This document shows positions 54,410-62,958 of a DNA stretch of 64,000 nt, piece after piece (the stretch's first letter is position 1; each line of letters starts with the position of its first letter). A program made the translations under genes and the position numbers. The stretch is taken from assembly GCF_010731695.1 (NCBI RefSeq), contig NZ_AP022586.1, positions 4,030,001-4,094,000 of the forward strand. The letters are read 5' to 3'. The stretch is from Mycolicibacterium litorale. Lineage in GTDB: Bacteria > Actinomycetota > Actinomycetes > Mycobacteriales > Mycobacteriaceae. Under the pieces are notes generated by a model that ran no database searches, had not been told where the DNA came from, and saw nothing but the letters and a program-made list of their open reading frames with translations.

Positions 54410-54781
54410 CTACGCCGCGATCTCGACGAAACCGTCGGCGGTCCGCCGAGTCCGGTACACCGGCAGCGCCACCGACGGATCGTCGAGGCACGTGCCGTCG
54501 TCGAAGGCGAAGGCCTGCTTCTTGATCGGGGACTGCACGGTGGCCCGTCCGCCGCGGTCCCCGGTGATGCCGCGCGACATCACCGCGGCGCCGGAGAACG
54601 GGTCGATGTTGCCGACCGCGTGCAGGCTGCCGTCATCGAGACGGAACAGCGCGGCCTGCGAGCCGTCGGGCAGCAGCACCCCGACCCCGCGGCACGGGAT
54701 CAGGAACTCGTAGCGGCAGGCCACCGTCCACGTCGCCGGTGGCGCTGCGGTGAGGTCGGTGCGGTCGTCGAGAAGTGTCAC
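54410..54781 (-). CDS. nirD: Assimilatory nitrite reductase small subunit NirD
   Basis: 123 residues from a GTG that overlaps the nirB stop as GTGA. It has the Rieske-like fold of NirD (WTVACRYEFLIPCRGVGVLL, then VQSPIKKQAFAFDDGTCLDD) but lacks the Rieske Cys/His ligands, as usual for the NirD family. It supports electron transfer in the NirB complex. A longer frame upstream lies inside nirB. Confidence 0.9.
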   Translation of the reverse strand: MTLLDDRTDLTAAPPATWTVACRYEFLIPCRGVGVLLPDGSQAALFRLDDGSLHAVGNIDPFSGAAVMSRGITGDRGGRATVQSPIKKQAFAFDDGTCLDDPSVALPVYRTRRTADGFVEIAA

Positions 54782-57315
54782 TGGGTCTCCTGAAGCGGTC
54801 GGACGGTGGGCATCCCGATCGGCACCGGCACTTTGCGGCCGGCGTTCTCGGTGAAGGTGATGGTCGGGTCGGACACGTCGGGCGCGTTGACGAACGACAC
54901 GAAGCGCGACAGCTTGTCGGGATCCTCGAGCACGCCCTTCCACTCGCACGCATAACCGTCGACATGGCGGGCCATCGCCGCCTCGAATTCGCCTGCCAGA
55001 CCGAGGGAGTCGTCGCAGACGACCTCACGCACGTGGTCGAGGCCGACCTGCTCCACCCACGGCGCTGTGCGCTGCAGCCGGTCGGCGGTGCGGATGTAGA
55101 ACATCAGGAACCGGTCGATGTAGCGGATCAGTGTGTCGTCGTCGAGGTCGCCGGCCAGTAGTTGCGCGTGTGCGGGGGTCATCCCGCCGTTGCCACCGAC
55201 GTAGAGGTTCCAGCCGTGTTCGGTGGCGATGACGCCGACGTCCTTCCCGCGCGCCTCTGCGCATTCGCGGGCACAGCCGGACACCCCCATCTTGATCTTG
55301 TGCGGGGCGCGCAGACCGCGGTATCGCAGTTCGAGGTTGATGGCCATCTGCACCGAATCCTGCTGACCGTAGCGGCACCAGTCGCTGCCGACGCAGCTCT
55401 TGACCGTGCGCAGCGACTTGCCGTACGCCTGACCTGATTCCATGCCACCCTCGACGAGCCTGCGCCAGATCTCGGGCAGCTGGTCGACGGTGGCGCCGAA
55501 CATGTCGATGCGCTGACCACCGGTGATCTTGGTGTACAGGCCGAAGTCCTTCGCGATCTCCCCGATCAGGATGAGGTGCTCGGGTTTGATGTCGCCGCCG
55601 GGCACCCGGGGAACGACCGAGTAGCTGCCGTTGCGCTGGATGTTGGCCAGGAAGTGGTCGTTGCTGTCCTGCAGCGCGGCCTGCTCACCGTCGAGGATGT
55701 GGTCCGAACTCGTCGACGCGAGGATCGACGCCACGGTGGGTTTGCAGATGTCGCAACCCTTTCCGGTGCCGAACTTCTCGAGCAGACCCGAGAACGTCCG
55801 GATCTCCGTCGCCGAGATGATCTCGAACAGTTCGGCCCGCGACTGGGCGAAGTGCTCGCACAACGCTTTCGACTGCTCGACGCCCTCGGCTTCGAGGAGC
55901 TGCTTGAGCAGCGGTACGCACGACCCGCACGACGTGCCGGCCTTGGTACACGCCTTGAGGCCCGCGACATCACAGCAGCCACCGGCGATCGCACCGGTGA
56001 GATCACCCTTGGTGACGTTGTTGCACGAGCAGATCTGTGCGGCGGCCGGCAGTGCGCCGACGCCGAGTGCGCTGTCGGCTCCGCCCGCACCGGCCGGCGC
56101 GATGAGCGCCATCGGGTCGCCCGGCAGCTGCTCACCGACCATGGGCCGCAGAACGCCGTACGCCGAGGCGTCACCGACCAGTACGCCGCCCAGCAGCGTC
56201 TTGGCGTCATCGGAGAGCACGAGTTTGGCGTAGGTCTGATTGACCGCGTCGTTGACCACCACCTCGAGGCAGTCCGGGGTGCGGCCCATCGCGTCGCCGA
56301 AGCTGGCCACGTCGACACCGAGCAGTTTCAGCTTCGTCGACAGGTCCGCCGCACCGAACTCGGCGGCGCCGCCGAGCAACCGGTCCGCGACCACCTCCGC
56401 GCTGGTGTACCCCGGGCCGACCAGTCCGTAGCAGCGGCCGTCGATGGCGGCCACCTCACCGATCGCGTAGACGCGCGGATCCCCTGTGGTGCAGGACGAA
56501 TCCGTGAGGACACCACCGCGTTCGGCGATGTCCAGACCGGCCGCGCGGCCCAGTTCGTCGCGCGGGCGCACGCCCGCGGCGAAGATCACCAGCCCCGCCT
56601 CGATGGCCGATCCGTCGCTCAGCCGGACGGTGACCGAATCGCGGTCGGTCGCCTCGATCGCGTCGGTGCCGACACCGACGTGCACATCGATCCCGAGGTC
56701 GGTGACCATCCGGCCCAGCAGGTGTCCCCCGGCCTCGTCGAGCTGCTGGTTCATCAGCCAGGGCGACCGCTCGACGATGTGCGGCGCCAACCCGAACTGG
56801 CGCAGCGCATTCGCGGCCTCCAGGCCGAGCAGGCCGCCGCCGATCACCACACCCACCGGGGTGTGACCGGCGGCCACGCTGCGCTGCGCGTCTGCGCGGA
56901 TCGCGTCCAGGTCGTCGAGGGTGCGGTAAACGTGGCAGGCGGGCAGTTCATGGCCCGGCACCGGCGGCACGAACGCGTACGAACCGGTGGCCAGCACCAG
57001 TGCGTCGTAGCCGACCGTCGTCCCGTCCTCGGTCCGCACGGTGCGCGCGTCGCGGTCGATGGAGGTGACCCGTTGGTTGAGTCGCAGGTCGACGAGGTCG
57101 TCGCCGCGGTAGTCGTTTCCGGCCAGCGCGAGCAGCGTTCGGTTCCAGTGCTCGGTGTAACCGGTCAGGCCGACCCGGTCGTAGGCGGCCTCCGATTCCT
57201 CGGCGAGCACGGTGATCTGCCAGGCGCCCGCCTCGTCGCGCGCGCGCAGCGCTTCGACGAAGCGGTGCCCGACCATGCCGTGACCGACGACCACGACGTT
57301 CTTCGTTGAGGGCAT
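54778..57315 (-). CDS. nirB: Assimilatory NAD(P)H nitrite reductase large subunit NirB
   Basis: 845 residues. FAD/NAD(P)H-reductase half (VVVGHGMVGHRFVEALRARD at 5-25, VIGGGLLGLEAANAL near 160), a BFD-type [2Fe-2S] domain with CSCNN, GGCCDV, CTKAGTSCGSC, then the ferredoxin-half domains and siroheme/4Fe-4S site CVGSDWC and CARECAEA. It reduces nitrite to ammonium with siroheme supplied by the nearby chelatase. It is divergent from hsp20. The order nirB-nirD against the strand of its neighbours matches Rv0252-Rv0253. Confidence 0.95.
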   Translation of the reverse strand: MPSTKNVVVVGHGMVGHRFVEALRARDEAGAWQITVLAEESEAAYDRVGLTGYTEHWNRTLLALAGNDYRGDDLVDLRLNQRVTSIDRDARTVRTEDGTTVGYDALVLATGSYAFVPPVPGHELPACHVYRTLDDLDAIRADAQRSVAAGHTPVGVVIGGGLLGLEAANALRQFGLAPHIVERSPWLMNQQLDEAGGHLLGRMVTDLGIDVHVGVGTDAIEATDRDSVTVRLSDGSAIEAGLVIFAAGVRPRDELGRAAGLDIAERGGVLTDSSCTTGDPRVYAIGEVAAIDGRCYGLVGPGYTSAEVVADRLLGGAAEFGAADLSTKLKLLGVDVASFGDAMGRTPDCLEVVVNDAVNQTYAKLVLSDDAKTLLGGVLVGDASAYGVLRPMVGEQLPGDPMALIAPAGAGGADSALGVGALPAAAQICSCNNVTKGDLTGAIAGGCCDVAGLKACTKAGTSCGSCVPLLKQLLEAEGVEQSKALCEHFAQSRAELFEIISATEIRTFSGLLEKFGTGKGCDICKPTVASILASTSSDHILDGEQAALQDSNDHFLANIQRNGSYSVVPRVPGGDIKPEHLILIGEIAKDFGLYTKITGGQRIDMFGATVDQLPEIWRRLVEGGMESGQAYGKSLRTVKSCVGSDWCRYGQQDSVQMAINLELRYRGLRAPHKIKMGVSGCARECAEARGKDVGVIATEHGWNLYVGGNGGMTPAHAQLLAGDLDDDTLIRYIDRFLMFYIRTADRLQRTAPWVEQVGLDHVREVVCDDSLGLAGEFEAAMARHVDGYACEWKGVLEDPDKLSRFVSFVNAPDVSDPTITFTENAGRKVPVPIGMPTVRPLQETQ

Positions 57316-57420
57316 GGCGCAAGGCTAGGAAGCCGATATTGCCGCGATGTCGCCTTGTGTGAAGCCCCCATCACGGTGTGCTCACCTTGCGCCGCGGGCG
57401 GTTGTGAGACCCCGCGTTCC

Positions 57421-57437
57421 GTTCGCCGTGGGCGAAC
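57421..57437. promoter_or_regulatory. Perfect inverted repeat between nirB and hsp20
   Basis: GTTCGCC-GTG-GGCGAAC, 7-bp arms and a 3-bp centre, about 105 bp from the nirB start and 98 bp from the hsp20 start. It could be an operator for either gene. Its owner is unknown. Confidence 0.4.
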
Positions 57438-57445
57438 GCCGCCCC

Positions 57446-57474
57446 GGGAACATGAGCGAGGTCGACTCAAGTTT
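57446..57474 (+). promoter_or_regulatory. HspR-type HAIR operator and ECF-sigma-like promoter of hsp20
   Basis: CATGAGC-N7-ACTCAAG at 57451-57471 closely resembles the HAIR inverted repeat CTTGAGT-N7-ACTCAAG bound by the heat-shock repressor HspR (five of seven bases on the left, seven of seven on the right). A GGGAACA at 57446-57452 with GTT 18 bp later resembles a SigE/SigH promoter. Acr2/Hsp in M. tuberculosis is under HspR and SigE control, so both signals make sense here. Confidence 0.6.
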
Positions 57475-57534
57475 TACAGGACAGAAGGCCGGCTCGGGAC
57501 CGGTCTCGACGATCGTTCGAATGAGGAGGAGAGC

Positions 57535-57981
57535 ATGAGCAACGTGGCCTTGCGGGTGCGACCCGCGTGGGATCTGGATCGCTGGGTCCGCGACTTCTTC
57601 GGGCCGGCGGCCGCCGACGACTGGTTCGGCGGAGCGGCCGGACCGGGCTTCAACCCCGCCGCAGAGATCGCCAAGGACGGCGACGACGCGGTCGTCCGGG
57701 TCGAACTGCCCGGTGTGGACGTCGACAAGGACGTCACCGTGGAGGTCGACAACGGCCAGCTGGTGATCCACGGTGAGCGGCGTGACGAACGCAGCGAGGA
57801 CAAGGACGGCCGGACGCTGCGCGAGATGCGGTACGGATCGTTCCGGCGTTCGTTCCGGCTCCCGCAGCACATCACCGGCGACGCCGTCTCGGCGTCCTAC
57901 GACGCCGGCGTGCTGACGGTCCGGGTGGCCGGCGCCTACGCCGGTGCCGCGCCGCAGCGCATCGCGATCGAGAACAAGTAA
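57535..57981 (+). CDS. hsp: Small heat-shock protein, Hsp20/alpha-crystallin (Acr2-like)
   Basis: 148 residues. The alpha-crystallin domain (about 45-140) has FNPAAEIAKDGDDAVVRVEL, PGVDVDKDVTVEVDN, the RYGSFRRSFRLP segment and ends GVLTVRVAG and a C-terminal QRIAIENK tail close to an I-x-I anchor. It is an ATP-independent chaperone. GAGGAGAGC precedes the ATG at 57535. A longer frame upstream crosses the promoter and is not accepted. The locus matches Rv0251c (acr2). Confidence 0.92.
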   Translation: MSNVALRVRPAWDLDRWVRDFFGPAAADDWFGGAAGPGFNPAAEIAKDGDDAVVRVELPGVDVDKDVTVEVDNGQLVIHGERRDERSEDKDGRTLREMRYGSFRRSFRLPQHITGDAVSASYDAGVLTVRVAGAYAGAAPQRIAIENK

Positions 57982-58015
57982 CACCCCCGGCGCACCTCGA
58001 GGCGCCGAGAACGAC

Positions 58016-58052
58016 GTCAGGGTCGTGAATCATCGTGATTCACGACCCTGAC
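58016..58052. terminator. Perfect 17-bp hairpin between convergent genes
   Basis: GTCAGGGTCGTGAATCA, loop TCG, then the exact complement. It lies 34 bp after the hsp20 stop and 24 bp before the end of the convergent PEP-mutase-family gene. There is no U-tract on either side, but the perfect stem between convergent genes makes a bidirectional terminator likely. Confidence 0.7.
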
Positions 58053-58075
58053 TGCTGTCTGGAGGACGAAAAAGC

Positions 58076-58834
58076 TCAGCGCCAGCGCTCGAGCAGTTCG
58101 GTGGCCCGCGTGGCCAGTGCCGCCTGCAGGAACGGACCGAAGCTGATGCGCGCCACGCCGAGCGGGCCGAACGACGCCGGGTCGTCCTGGTCCGGCAGGC
58201 CGATCGCGTTGACCGGCAGGGGCAGCTCGGCGGTCAGGCGCCGCTGGGTGTCCGCATCGTGGCGGCCGACCGGGTAGAGCACGTCAGCCCCCGCCGCGGC
58301 CGCCTCCTTCAGCCGCGCGACCGCCCGGTCCACCCGGTCGGCGTCGTCGCCGTCCTTGCGCAGGAACAGGTCGGTGCGGGCGTTGACCACGACGTGCACG
58401 CCTGCGGAGTCGGCGGCGGCCCGCAGCCCTCCGACGAGTTCCGCGTGCTCACCGGACGATCGGAGCCGGCCGCCCTCGCTGTGGACGGTGTCCTCGATGT
58501 TCAGGCCGACCGCGCCCACGCTCAGCAGTCCCTCGACGAGCCGCGCGGGCGCTTCGGCGTAGCCCGATTCGATGTCGACCGAGACCGGCACGTCGACGGC
58601 CTCGGTGATCTGCGCGACGCGCGTGAGCAGTTCATCGAAGGTCATGCCCTCGTTGTCGGCGCGCCCGACCGAATCGGCGACGGGATGGCTGCCGACGGTC
58701 AGCGCCGAGAATCCCGCGCCGACGGCGAGCCGGGCGGACCAGGCGTCCCACACGGTGGGCAGGACCACGGGATTTCCGGGTTGGTGCAAGGCGAGCAGCG
58801 CGGTGGCCCGTTGCTGCAGATCTGGGTTCGACAC
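58076..58834 (-). CDS. Isocitrate lyase/PEP mutase family protein
   Basis: 252 residues in the ICL/PEPM superfamily: LPTVWDAWSARLAVGAGFSA, then VDIESGYAEAPARLVEGLLS with metal-binding acids, NIEDTVHSEGG, and ARTDLFLRKDGDDADRVDRA. Related enzymes cleave or rearrange C-C or P-C bonds of small acids; the true lyase signature KKCGH is absent, so it is not isocitrate lyase. The GTG at 58834 starts with VSNPDLQQR. It sits inside the syntenic block between hsp and the sdh genes and looks like an insertion relative to M. tuberculosis. Confidence 0.82.
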   Translation of the reverse strand: MSNPDLQQRATALLALHQPGNPVVLPTVWDAWSARLAVGAGFSALTVGSHPVADSVGRADNEGMTFDELLTRVAQITEAVDVPVSVDIESGYAEAPARLVEGLLSVGAVGLNIEDTVHSEGGRLRSSGEHAELVGGLRAAADSAGVHVVVNARTDLFLRKDGDDADRVDRAVARLKEAAAAGADVLYPVGRHDADTQRRLTAELPLPVNAIGLPDQDDPASFGPLGVARISFGPFLQAALATRATELLERWR

Positions 58835-58863
58835 GTGTCCATCCTGCCGCCCCAGACGTGATC

Positions 58864-58897
58864 TGTCTCACTTCCAAGACAGTGATGTGGCTAGCAT
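58864..58897 (+). promoter_or_regulatory. Inverted repeat and -10-like hexamer before the 98-residue gene
   Basis: TGTCT-N8-AGACA (58864-58881) is followed by TAGCAT (58892-58897), a mycobacterial-type -10 hexamer, 48 bp before the TTG start at 58945. It may be the promoter for the sdh-associated genes, but the factor is unknown. Confidence 0.3.
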
Positions 58898-58944
58898 CGG
58901 ATGCGTAATGTGATTCACGACACCCTTCAGCCCAAGGAGGTCAC

Positions 58945-59241
58945 TTGTCCACCACCACCGGATTCGCCGAACTGCACGAACTCATCGGCGGGTTGCGACG
59001 CTGCGTCACGGCGTTGGCGTCTCAGTACGGCGACTCCCCGGCGATGCGCCGCATCGTCAACGACGCCGAACGCATCCTCAACGACATCGACCGTCTCGAC
59101 ATCGATGCCGAGGAACTCGAACTCGGCCGCGGCTTGAGCAGGCATCACCACGTCGGCGAGAAGATCCCGATCCCCGACACCCAGTACGACACCGATTTCT
59201 GGCGGGGCGTGGACGACGAGGGCCTCGGCGGCACCCGCTGA
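58945..59241 (+). CDS. Small conserved protein upstream of the sdh genes (Rv0250c-like)
   Basis: 98 residues from a TTG at 58945, with AAGGAGG only 4 bp before it, an unusually tight spacing that still fixes the start. It has a helical N-terminus (FAELHELIGGLRRCVTALAS), RRIVNDAERILNDIDRLDID, and a charged C-terminus with a RHHHVGEKIPIPDTQYDTDF segment. It precedes the succinate dehydrogenase genes, as Rv0250c does in M. tuberculosis. Function is unknown. Confidence 0.75.
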   Translation: MSTTTGFAELHELIGGLRRCVTALASQYGDSPAMRRIVNDAERILNDIDRLDIDAEELELGRGLSRHHHVGEKIPIPDTQYDTDFWRGVDDEGLGGTR

Positions 59242-59332
59242 CCGGAACGGGCGGCTCGCCGCCCGCCCCACCATGGCGTGGACGCGCCCACCCGGGTCGC
59301 CGCATGCCGTCACCGATTCTCGAAAGGCAACC

Positions 59333-60151
59333 GTGAGCGCACCGACCGCAGACCGCGAGGGCACCGGCGTCTTCTCCGGGCGACGCGCCCAGATCCCGCA
59401 ACGGACCCTGCGCACCGACCGCTGGTGGGTGCCGACGGTACTGACCAACCTCGGCCTCGCGGCGTTCGTCATCTACGCGACCGTCCGGGCGTTCTGGGGC
59501 AGCGCCTACTGGGTCGCCGACTACCACTACCTGACGCCGTTCTACTCGCCGTGCGTCAGCAAGGGCTGCATTCCCGAGGCCAGCCACTTCGGCCAGTACC
59601 TGCCCGACGTGTGGTGGCTGCCGTACGCGGCGTTCTCGCTGCCGTTCCTGCTGCTGTTCCGGCTCACCTGCTACTACTACCGCAAGGCCTACTACCGGTC
59701 GGTGTGGCAGTCACCGCCGGGTTGCGCTGTGGCCGAACCACATTCGACGTACACCGGTGAGACCAAGTTGCCGCTGGTCATGCAGAACCTGCACCGCTAC
59801 TTCTTCTACATCGCCGTGATCATCTCGCTGATCAACACCTACGACGCGATCCTGGCGTTCCGCTCCCCCACCGGATTCGGGTTCGGGCTCGGCAATGTGA
59901 TCCTCGTCGTCAACGTCGTGCTGCTGTGGACCTACACGGTGTCCTGCCACTCCTGCCGCCACGTCACCGGCGGCCGGCTCAAGCACTTCTCGAAACACCC
60001 GGTGCGTTACTGGATGTGGACGCAGGTCAGCAAGCTCAACACCCGGCACATGCTGTTCGCGTGGATCACTCTCGGCACGCTGGTGCTGACCGACTTCTAC
60101 GTCATGCTGGTGGCCAGCGGCACCATCTCCGACCTGAGATTCATTGGCTGA
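59333..60151 (+). CDS. sdhC: Succinate dehydrogenase 1 membrane anchor subunit
   Basis: 272 residues with about five helices (VLTNLGLAAFVIYATVRAFW, YAAFSLPFLLLFRLTCYYY, FFYIAVIISLINTYDAIL and others). Two Cys/His-rich loops, SPCVSKGCIPEASHFG and SCHSCRHVTGG, stand near the membrane. The mycobacterial Sdh1 anchor is reported to hold an extra Rieske-type [2Fe-2S] cluster, and these loops are the natural ligand candidates. The GTG at 59333 follows an AAAGG ribosome site. sdhA starts 41 bp after its stop. The gene corresponds to Rv0249c. Confidence 0.88.
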   Translation: MSAPTADREGTGVFSGRRAQIPQRTLRTDRWWVPTVLTNLGLAAFVIYATVRAFWGSAYWVADYHYLTPFYSPCVSKGCIPEASHFGQYLPDVWWLPYAAFSLPFLLLFRLTCYYYRKAYYRSVWQSPPGCAVAEPHSTYTGETKLPLVMQNLHRYFFYIAVIISLINTYDAILAFRSPTGFGFGLGNVILVVNVVLLWTYTVSCHSCRHVTGGRLKHFSKHPVRYWMWTQVSKLNTRHMLFAWITLGTLVLTDFYVMLVASGTISDLRFIG

Positions 60152-60192
60152 GTTTTGATTCCACACCAGCACGAAACGACGAGTGAGGTTTG

Positions 60193-62160
60193 ATGGCGGC
60201 GACCGACCCCCGACCCAACGACTCCAGCGGTATCGAGCGACACCAGTACGACGTGGTGGTCATCGGTGCCGGCGGCGCGGGTCTGCGCGCTGTGATCGAG
60301 GCCAGGGAGCGCGGCCTGCGGGTCGCCGTGGTGTGCAAATCGCTGTTCGGCAAGGCGCATACGGTGATGGCCGAAGGCGGCTGCGCGGCATCGATGGGCA
60401 ACACCAACCCCAAGGACAGCTGGCAGGTCCACTTCGGTGACACCATGCGCGGCGGCAAGTTCCTCAACAACTGGCGGATGGCCGAGCTGCACGCCAAAGA
60501 GGCACCGGACCGGGTCTGGGAGCTGGAGACCTACGGCGCACTGTTCGACCGCACCAAGGACGGCCGGATCAGCCAGCGCAACTTCGGCGGCCACACCTAT
60601 CCCCGGCTGGCCCACGTCGGTGACCGCACCGGCCTGGAGATCATCCGCACCATGCAGCAGAAGATCGTGTCGCTGCAGCAGGAGGACAAGGCAGAACTCG
60701 GCGACTACGACGCCCGGATCCGGGTGTTCGCCGAGTGCACCGTCACCGACCTGATCTTGGACGAGACCAGCGGCGAGAAAAGGGTGGCCGGGGCGTTCGG
60801 CTACTGGCGCGAGAGCGGTCGGTTCATCCTGTTCGAGGCGCCCGCCGTCGTGCTGGCCACCGGTGGCATCGGCAAGTCCTACAAGGTCACGTCGAACTCC
60901 TGGGAGTACACCGGCGACGGCCATGCCCTGGCCCTGCGGGCCGGCGCGACGCTGATCAACATGGAGTTCATCCAGTTCCACCCCACCGGGATGGTGTGGC
61001 CGCCCAGCGTGAAAGGCATCCTCGTCACCGAGGGCGTGCGCGGCGACGGCGGTGTGCTGAAGAACTCCGACGGTAAGCGCTTCATGTTCGACTACATCCC
61101 GGACGTGTTCAAGGGGCAGTACGCCGAGTCCGAGGACGAGGCCGACCAGTGGCTCAAGGACAACGACTCCGCCCGCCGCACACCGGACCTGCTGCCCCGC
61201 GACGAAGTGGCGCGCGCCATCAACACCGAGGTGAAAGAAGGGCGCGGCACCCCGCACGGCGGCGTCTACCTCGACATCGCCTCACGCATGAGCTCCGAGG
61301 AGATCAAGCGCCGGCTGCCGTCGATGTACCACCAGTTCATGGAGCTCGCCGAGGTCGACATCACCACCGATGAGATGGAGGTCGGGCCCACCTGCCACTA
61401 CGTGATGGGCGGCATCGAGGTCGACCCGGACACGGGCGCCGCCAAGACCGCAGGCCTGTTCGCCGCGGGCGAGTGTGCGGGTGGCATGCACGGCTCGAAC
61501 CGGCTGGGCGGCAACTCGCTGAGCGACCTGCTGGTGTTCGGCCGCCGCGCCGGGCTGGGCGCCTCCGACTACGTGCGGGCGCTGAGTGATCGGCCGACGG
61601 TGTCGGAGGAGGCGATCGAGGCGGCGTGCCGGCTCGCCCTGGCGCCGTTCGACGGGCCGAGCGAGGGTGAGCCGGAGAACCCCTACACCGTGCAGCTCGA
61701 CCTGCAGGACACCATGAACGAGCTGGTCGGCATCATCCGCAAGGCCGACGAGATCACCGAAGCCCAGACCAAACTCGACGAACTGCGGGAGCGGTTCAAA
61801 CGCCTCAAGGTGGAAGGGAACCGGCACTTCAACCCGGGCTGGCACCTGGCGATCGACCTGCGCAACATGCTGCTGGTCAGCGAGTGCGTGGCCAAGGCGG
61901 CGCTGGAGCGCACCGAGAGTCGCGGCGGTCACACCCGCGACGACTACCCGGCGATGGAAGCGAAGTGGCGCAAGACGCTGCTGGTGTGCCGGGCCGTCAA
62001 CGATGGGGCCGGCGACTCCGTGGTCCCGAGCGTCACGGTCACCCAGGAGGACCAGGTGCCGATGCGTGACGACCTGCTCGAGTTGCTCGACATCGAAGAG
62101 CTCGAGAAGTACTTCACCGACGACGAACTCGCCAACCACCCGGCAAGGAGGAGCTCATGA
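60193..62160 (+). CDS. sdhA: Succinate dehydrogenase 1 flavoprotein subunit
   Basis: 655 residues. It shows the FAD motif VVVIGAGGAGLRAVIEARER, the flavin-linked histidine in GKAHTVMAEGGC, NMEFIQFHPTGMVWPPS and TEGVRGDGGVLKN with active-site residues, and the C-terminal helical region HFNPGWHLAIDLRNMLLVSE. It oxidises succinate and passes electrons to the iron-sulfur subunit. The ATG at 60193 is one codon after an in-frame TTG. It overlaps sdhB by 4 bp. Confidence 0.94.
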   Translation: MAATDPRPNDSSGIERHQYDVVVIGAGGAGLRAVIEARERGLRVAVVCKSLFGKAHTVMAEGGCAASMGNTNPKDSWQVHFGDTMRGGKFLNNWRMAELHAKEAPDRVWELETYGALFDRTKDGRISQRNFGGHTYPRLAHVGDRTGLEIIRTMQQKIVSLQQEDKAELGDYDARIRVFAECTVTDLILDETSGEKRVAGAFGYWRESGRFILFEAPAVVLATGGIGKSYKVTSNSWEYTGDGHALALRAGATLINMEFIQFHPTGMVWPPSVKGILVTEGVRGDGGVLKNSDGKRFMFDYIPDVFKGQYAESEDEADQWLKDNDSARRTPDLLPRDEVARAINTEVKEGRGTPHGGVYLDIASRMSSEEIKRRLPSMYHQFMELAEVDITTDEMEVGPTCHYVMGGIEVDPDTGAAKTAGLFAAGECAGGMHGSNRLGGNSLSDLLVFGRRAGLGASDYVRALSDRPTVSEEAIEAACRLALAPFDGPSEGEPENPYTVQLDLQDTMNELVGIIRKADEITEAQTKLDELRERFKRLKVEGNRHFNPGWHLAIDLRNMLLVSECVAKAALERTESRGGHTRDDYPAMEAKWRKTLLVCRAVNDGAGDSVVPSVTVTQEDQVPMRDDLLELLDIEELEKYFTDDELANHPARRSS

Positions 62161-62909
62161 GCTACCAGGCGAAGTTGCGGGTGTGGCGCGGTGACGAAGA
62201 GGGCGGCGCCCTGCAGGACTACACCGTCGAGGTCAACGAGGGCGAGGTGGTGCTCGACATCATCCACCGCCTGCAGCAGACCCAGACCGGTGACCTGGCG
62301 GTGCGGTGGAACTGCAAGGCGGGCAAGTGCGGATCCTGCTCGGCGGAGATCAACGGCCGCCCGCGCCTGCTGTGTATGACCCGGATGTCGACCTTCGGCG
62401 AGGAGGAGACCGTCACCGTCACACCGCTGCGCACGTTCCCGGTCATCCGGGATCTGGTGACCGACGTGTCGTTCAACTACGAGAAGGCCAGGGAGATCCC
62501 GGCATTCACGCCGCCGAAGGACCTCCAGCCCGGCGAGTACCGGATGGCGCAGGAGGATGTGAACCGGTCACAGGAGTTCCGCAAGTGCATCGAGTGCTTC
62601 CTGTGCCAGAACGTCTGCCACGTCGTGCGTGACCACGAGGAGAACAAGAAGGCGTTCGCCGGTCCGCGCTACCTGATGCGGATGGCCGAACTGGACATGC
62701 ATCCGCTCGACGTGCACGAGCGCCGCGCCGAGGATGCCCAGGAGGTTCACGGGCTCGGCTACTGCAACATCACCAAGTGCTGCACCGAGGTCTGCCCCGA
62801 ACACATCAAGATCACTGACAATGCGCTGATCCCGATGAAGGAGCGCGCGGCGGACCGCAAGTACGACCCGGTGGTGTGGCTCGGTAACAAGCTCTTCCGG
62901 AGGCGATGA
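62157..62909 (+). CDS. sdhB: Succinate dehydrogenase 1 iron-sulfur subunit
   Basis: 250 residues. The [2Fe-2S] ligands are in WNCKAGKCGSCSAEING with the later CMTR. The [4Fe-4S] and [3Fe-4S] ligands are in CIECFLCQNVCHV and CNITKCCTEVCPEHIKITD. All cysteines expected of an SdhB/FrdB protein are present. It links SdhA to the membrane anchor. The genes are in the order anchor, flavoprotein, iron-sulfur subunit, matching Rv0249c-Rv0247c. Confidence 0.95.
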   Translation: MSYQAKLRVWRGDEEGGALQDYTVEVNEGEVVLDIIHRLQQTQTGDLAVRWNCKAGKCGSCSAEINGRPRLLCMTRMSTFGEEETVTVTPLRTFPVIRDLVTDVSFNYEKAREIPAFTPPKDLQPGEYRMAQEDVNRSQEFRKCIECFLCQNVCHVVRDHEENKKAFAGPRYLMRMAELDMHPLDVHERRAEDAQEVHGLGYCNITKCCTEVCPEHIKITDNALIPMKERAADRKYDPVVWLGNKLFRRR

Positions 62910-62958
62910 GCCGGGTAACCTCGGTCACAGCGGCCAATCAACGACGAAAGGCAGCCTG

